A stretch of 42,475 nt of DNA from DAIPHL01 sp036771375 (GTDB lineage: Bacteria; Synergistota; Synergistia; Synergistales; Synergistaceae), in the NCBI GenBank assembly GCA_036771375.1, contig DAIPHL010000002.1, positions 1 to 42,475 of the forward strand, in the 5' to 3' direction. Shown in pieces: positions 41,229 through 42,475 of this stretch. Every line of letters starts with the position of its first letter. Position 1 is the first letter of the stretch. Below the pieces are notes generated by a model. The model worked only from the letters and a program-made list of their open reading frames with translations. It ran no database searches and was not told the DNA's origin. A program made the position numbers and the translations under genes.

Positions 41229-42475
41229 TTGAAGATAAACGGTGGTAGGTTAATCCTTGAAATGCTGAAGCTTCATGGTGTTCGCCACGTATTCGGTTTG
41301 CCGGGTGAAACCACCCTCGGACTTTATAGGGAATGGAGCAATTTCGTCGGCATCACACACATACTGACACATGATGAACGCAATGCAGCCTATATGGCCG
41401 AAGCATACGCAAAAGCGACTGGACGCGTCGGTGTGAGCGAGGCCCCCAGTCCAGGAGGAGCACATCCCGCACCGGGTGTGTTGGAATCTTTCAAAGGATC
41501 TGTTCCTACGATATGTTTTACGTCGGACGTGCCTTTCAATAACGATACCAGAAATATGCTCTCCGGATTCGATCAGAACGCCTTTTATCGCTCCATTACA
41601 AAAGAGAGTCTTCTTATCACAAAAGTAAAGGATATTCCCCATATTATAAGGAGGGCCTTTCGTGTCGCACTCTCGGACAGACCGGGGGCAGTGCACATTC
41701 GAGTGCCACTTGATGTGTACGAGGATACGGCCGAAGTATTGGATATTTATCCGGATCACTGTGGTGGTAACTGGCCAGCTGCTCGACCCGTTGCAGACCC
41801 TGATGCAATTTGCGAAGCACTCAGGTTGCTTGCAGAGGCGAAACGTCCGGTAGTCGTCTGTGGACAGGGTGCGTTGGTATCCGAAGCGGGCAAGGCCATT
41901 ACGGAGTTGGTTGAACTCCTGAACATTCCCGTTGGAACTACCATGACTGGGAAGGGTTGTATTTCCGAGGTACATCCGCTTTCGATCCGTTTGGTTGGAG
42001 CAAGGGGCGGAACAAGTTTCTCCAATCGTTTCCTCCAAGAAGCGGACTTGGTCTTTTTTATCGGTTCCAATACAGATTCCGCTGGTACAGATGCATGGAA
42101 GCTGCCAAGGGTATATGGTTTCGATGGAAATCGTTCCGACGTTCGTATTATCCAACTTGACGTCAGCATGGAGGCTGTCGGCAACAATTATCCTGTGGAT
42201 GTCGCTCTGGTGGGTGATGCGCGAGCAACCGTAGAATCAATGCTGAAAAAAGCAAAGAGACAAGGACTAAAAGGACCGGCGAAAAATAGGGCGGATGTAA
42301 AATCTGCGATGACCGCATTAGATAACTCTTTGTCAAAGTTTGTCTGTTCCTCTGACAAATTGATTCATCCTGTCCAGCTTATGAAACACCTTGAAGCGAG
42401 ATTGCCGGAAAAAGTCTTGATCGTTGTAGAGCCTGGAGTCGGTAGCATATATTCCGAAGCATACATAAAACAACG
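41229..42475 (+). CDS. Thiamine diphosphate-dependent enzyme (acetolactate synthase-like), 3'-partial
   Basis: 415 codons of a ThDP enzyme run off the right edge. The N-terminal Pyr domain begins RLILEMLKLHGVRHVFGLPGET, and HDERNAAYMAEAYAKATGRVGV contains the Glu that activates ThDP. APSPGGAHPAPGVLESF replaces the usual GPG-TN substrate loop, a variation that may change specificity. The central domain (PVVVCGQGALVSEAGKAI, then DLVFFIGSNTD, ending VALVGDARATVESML) follows. The C-terminal ThDP/Mg domain (GDG...NN) lies beyond the window, although VVEPGVGSIYSEAY at the edge is its beginning. TTG 41229 is used with AGGGTG seven bases upstream; the next in-frame ATG, at 41262, would cut into the conserved start. 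Possible reactions include carboligation or decarboxylation of a 2-oxo acid. Confidence 0.85.
   Translation, partial: MKINGGRLILEMLKLHGVRHVFGLPGETTLGLYREWSNFVGITHILTHDERNAAYMAEAYAKATGRVGVSEAPSPGGAHPAPGVLESFKGSVPTICFTSDVPFNNDTRNMLSGFDQNAFYRSITKESLLITKVKDIPHIIRRAFRVALSDRPGAVHIRVPLDVYEDTAEVLDIYPDHCGGNWPAARPVADPDAICEALRLLAEAKRPVVVCGQGALVSEAGKAITELVELLNIPVGTTMTGKGCISEVHPLSIRLVGARGGTSFSNRFLQEADLVFFIGSNTDSAGTDAWKLPRVYGFDGNRSDVRIIQLDVSMEAVGNNYPVDVALVGDARATVESMLKKAKRQGLKGPAKNRADVKSAMTALDNSLSKFVCSSDKLIHPVQLMKHLEARLPEKVLIVVEPGVGSIYSEAYIKQ

Noticed and set aside
1..42475. CRISPR array, insertion sequence or prophage
   Set aside because: No regularly spaced repeats, transposase, integrase or phage structural genes were seen.

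Overview
The window looks like chromosome of an anaerobic, motile, amino-acid/organic-acid-using bacterium, most likely Synergistota (a clostridial host is the main alternative). The reasons are a FapR-controlled fatty-acid cluster with FabK as its only enoyl reductase, a selenocysteine-containing SelD, σ28-type flagellar control, two M20 peptidases, many TTG/GTG starts and host genes near 53% GC (hand-counted on one host line). No 16S rRNA is present, so the assignment is an inference from gene content.

Layout. 1-1.3 kb: the body of a PepV-type dipeptidase whose reading frame is broken by a TAG near the left edge. 1.7-3.8 kb: a Cache-domain chemoreceptor. 3.8-4.6 kb: mostly non-coding, with a strong promoter. 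4.6-11.5 kb: a catabolic operon encoding an MBL-fold hydrolase, a 35-residue membrane peptide, a sodium:solute symporter, a GlpA/LhgO-like FAD/[2Fe-2S] oxidase, an FAD disulfide-type reductase, a DUF1667 protein and a LarA-like nickel-pincer isomerase. 11.5-12.9 kb (minus strand): a prepilin and a CbiR-like cobamide phosphodiesterase. 13.3-15.6 kb: selD, with UGA at codon 12 and a SECIS-like hairpin, then pepT. 15.6-24.3 kb: fapR-plsX-fabH-fabK-fabD-fabG-acpP-fabF-rnc, plus a ZnuA-like protein without metal ligands. 24.4-27.3 kb: a BtuFCD/FhuBCD-type ABC importer. 27.4-28.2 kb: flgM-flgN behind a σ28-like promoter. 28.3-28.5 kb: tRNA-Glu and tRNA-Lys.

28.6-34.2 kb looks acquired or rearranged: a decayed nitroreductase, then two much GC-richer ABC half-transporters of YbtP/YbtQ-IrtAB type and an AraC regulator. 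34.4-42.5 kb is a second catabolic locus: an NTF2-like protein, hyuA-hyuB, an NCS1 (CodB-like) permease, an AT-rich FCD-domain regulator with an unusual N-terminal winged helix, and a thiamine-diphosphate enzyme that runs off the right edge behind a promoter containing a palindrome.

The best candidates for undescribed biology are the MBL-symporter-oxidase-LarA operon, the metal-ligand-free ZnuA relative at the end of the fab/rnc cluster, and the FCD regulator with its probable operator before the ThDP enzyme. The clearest sequence-level discovery is that SelD itself is a selenoprotein, which ordinary gene calling truncates.
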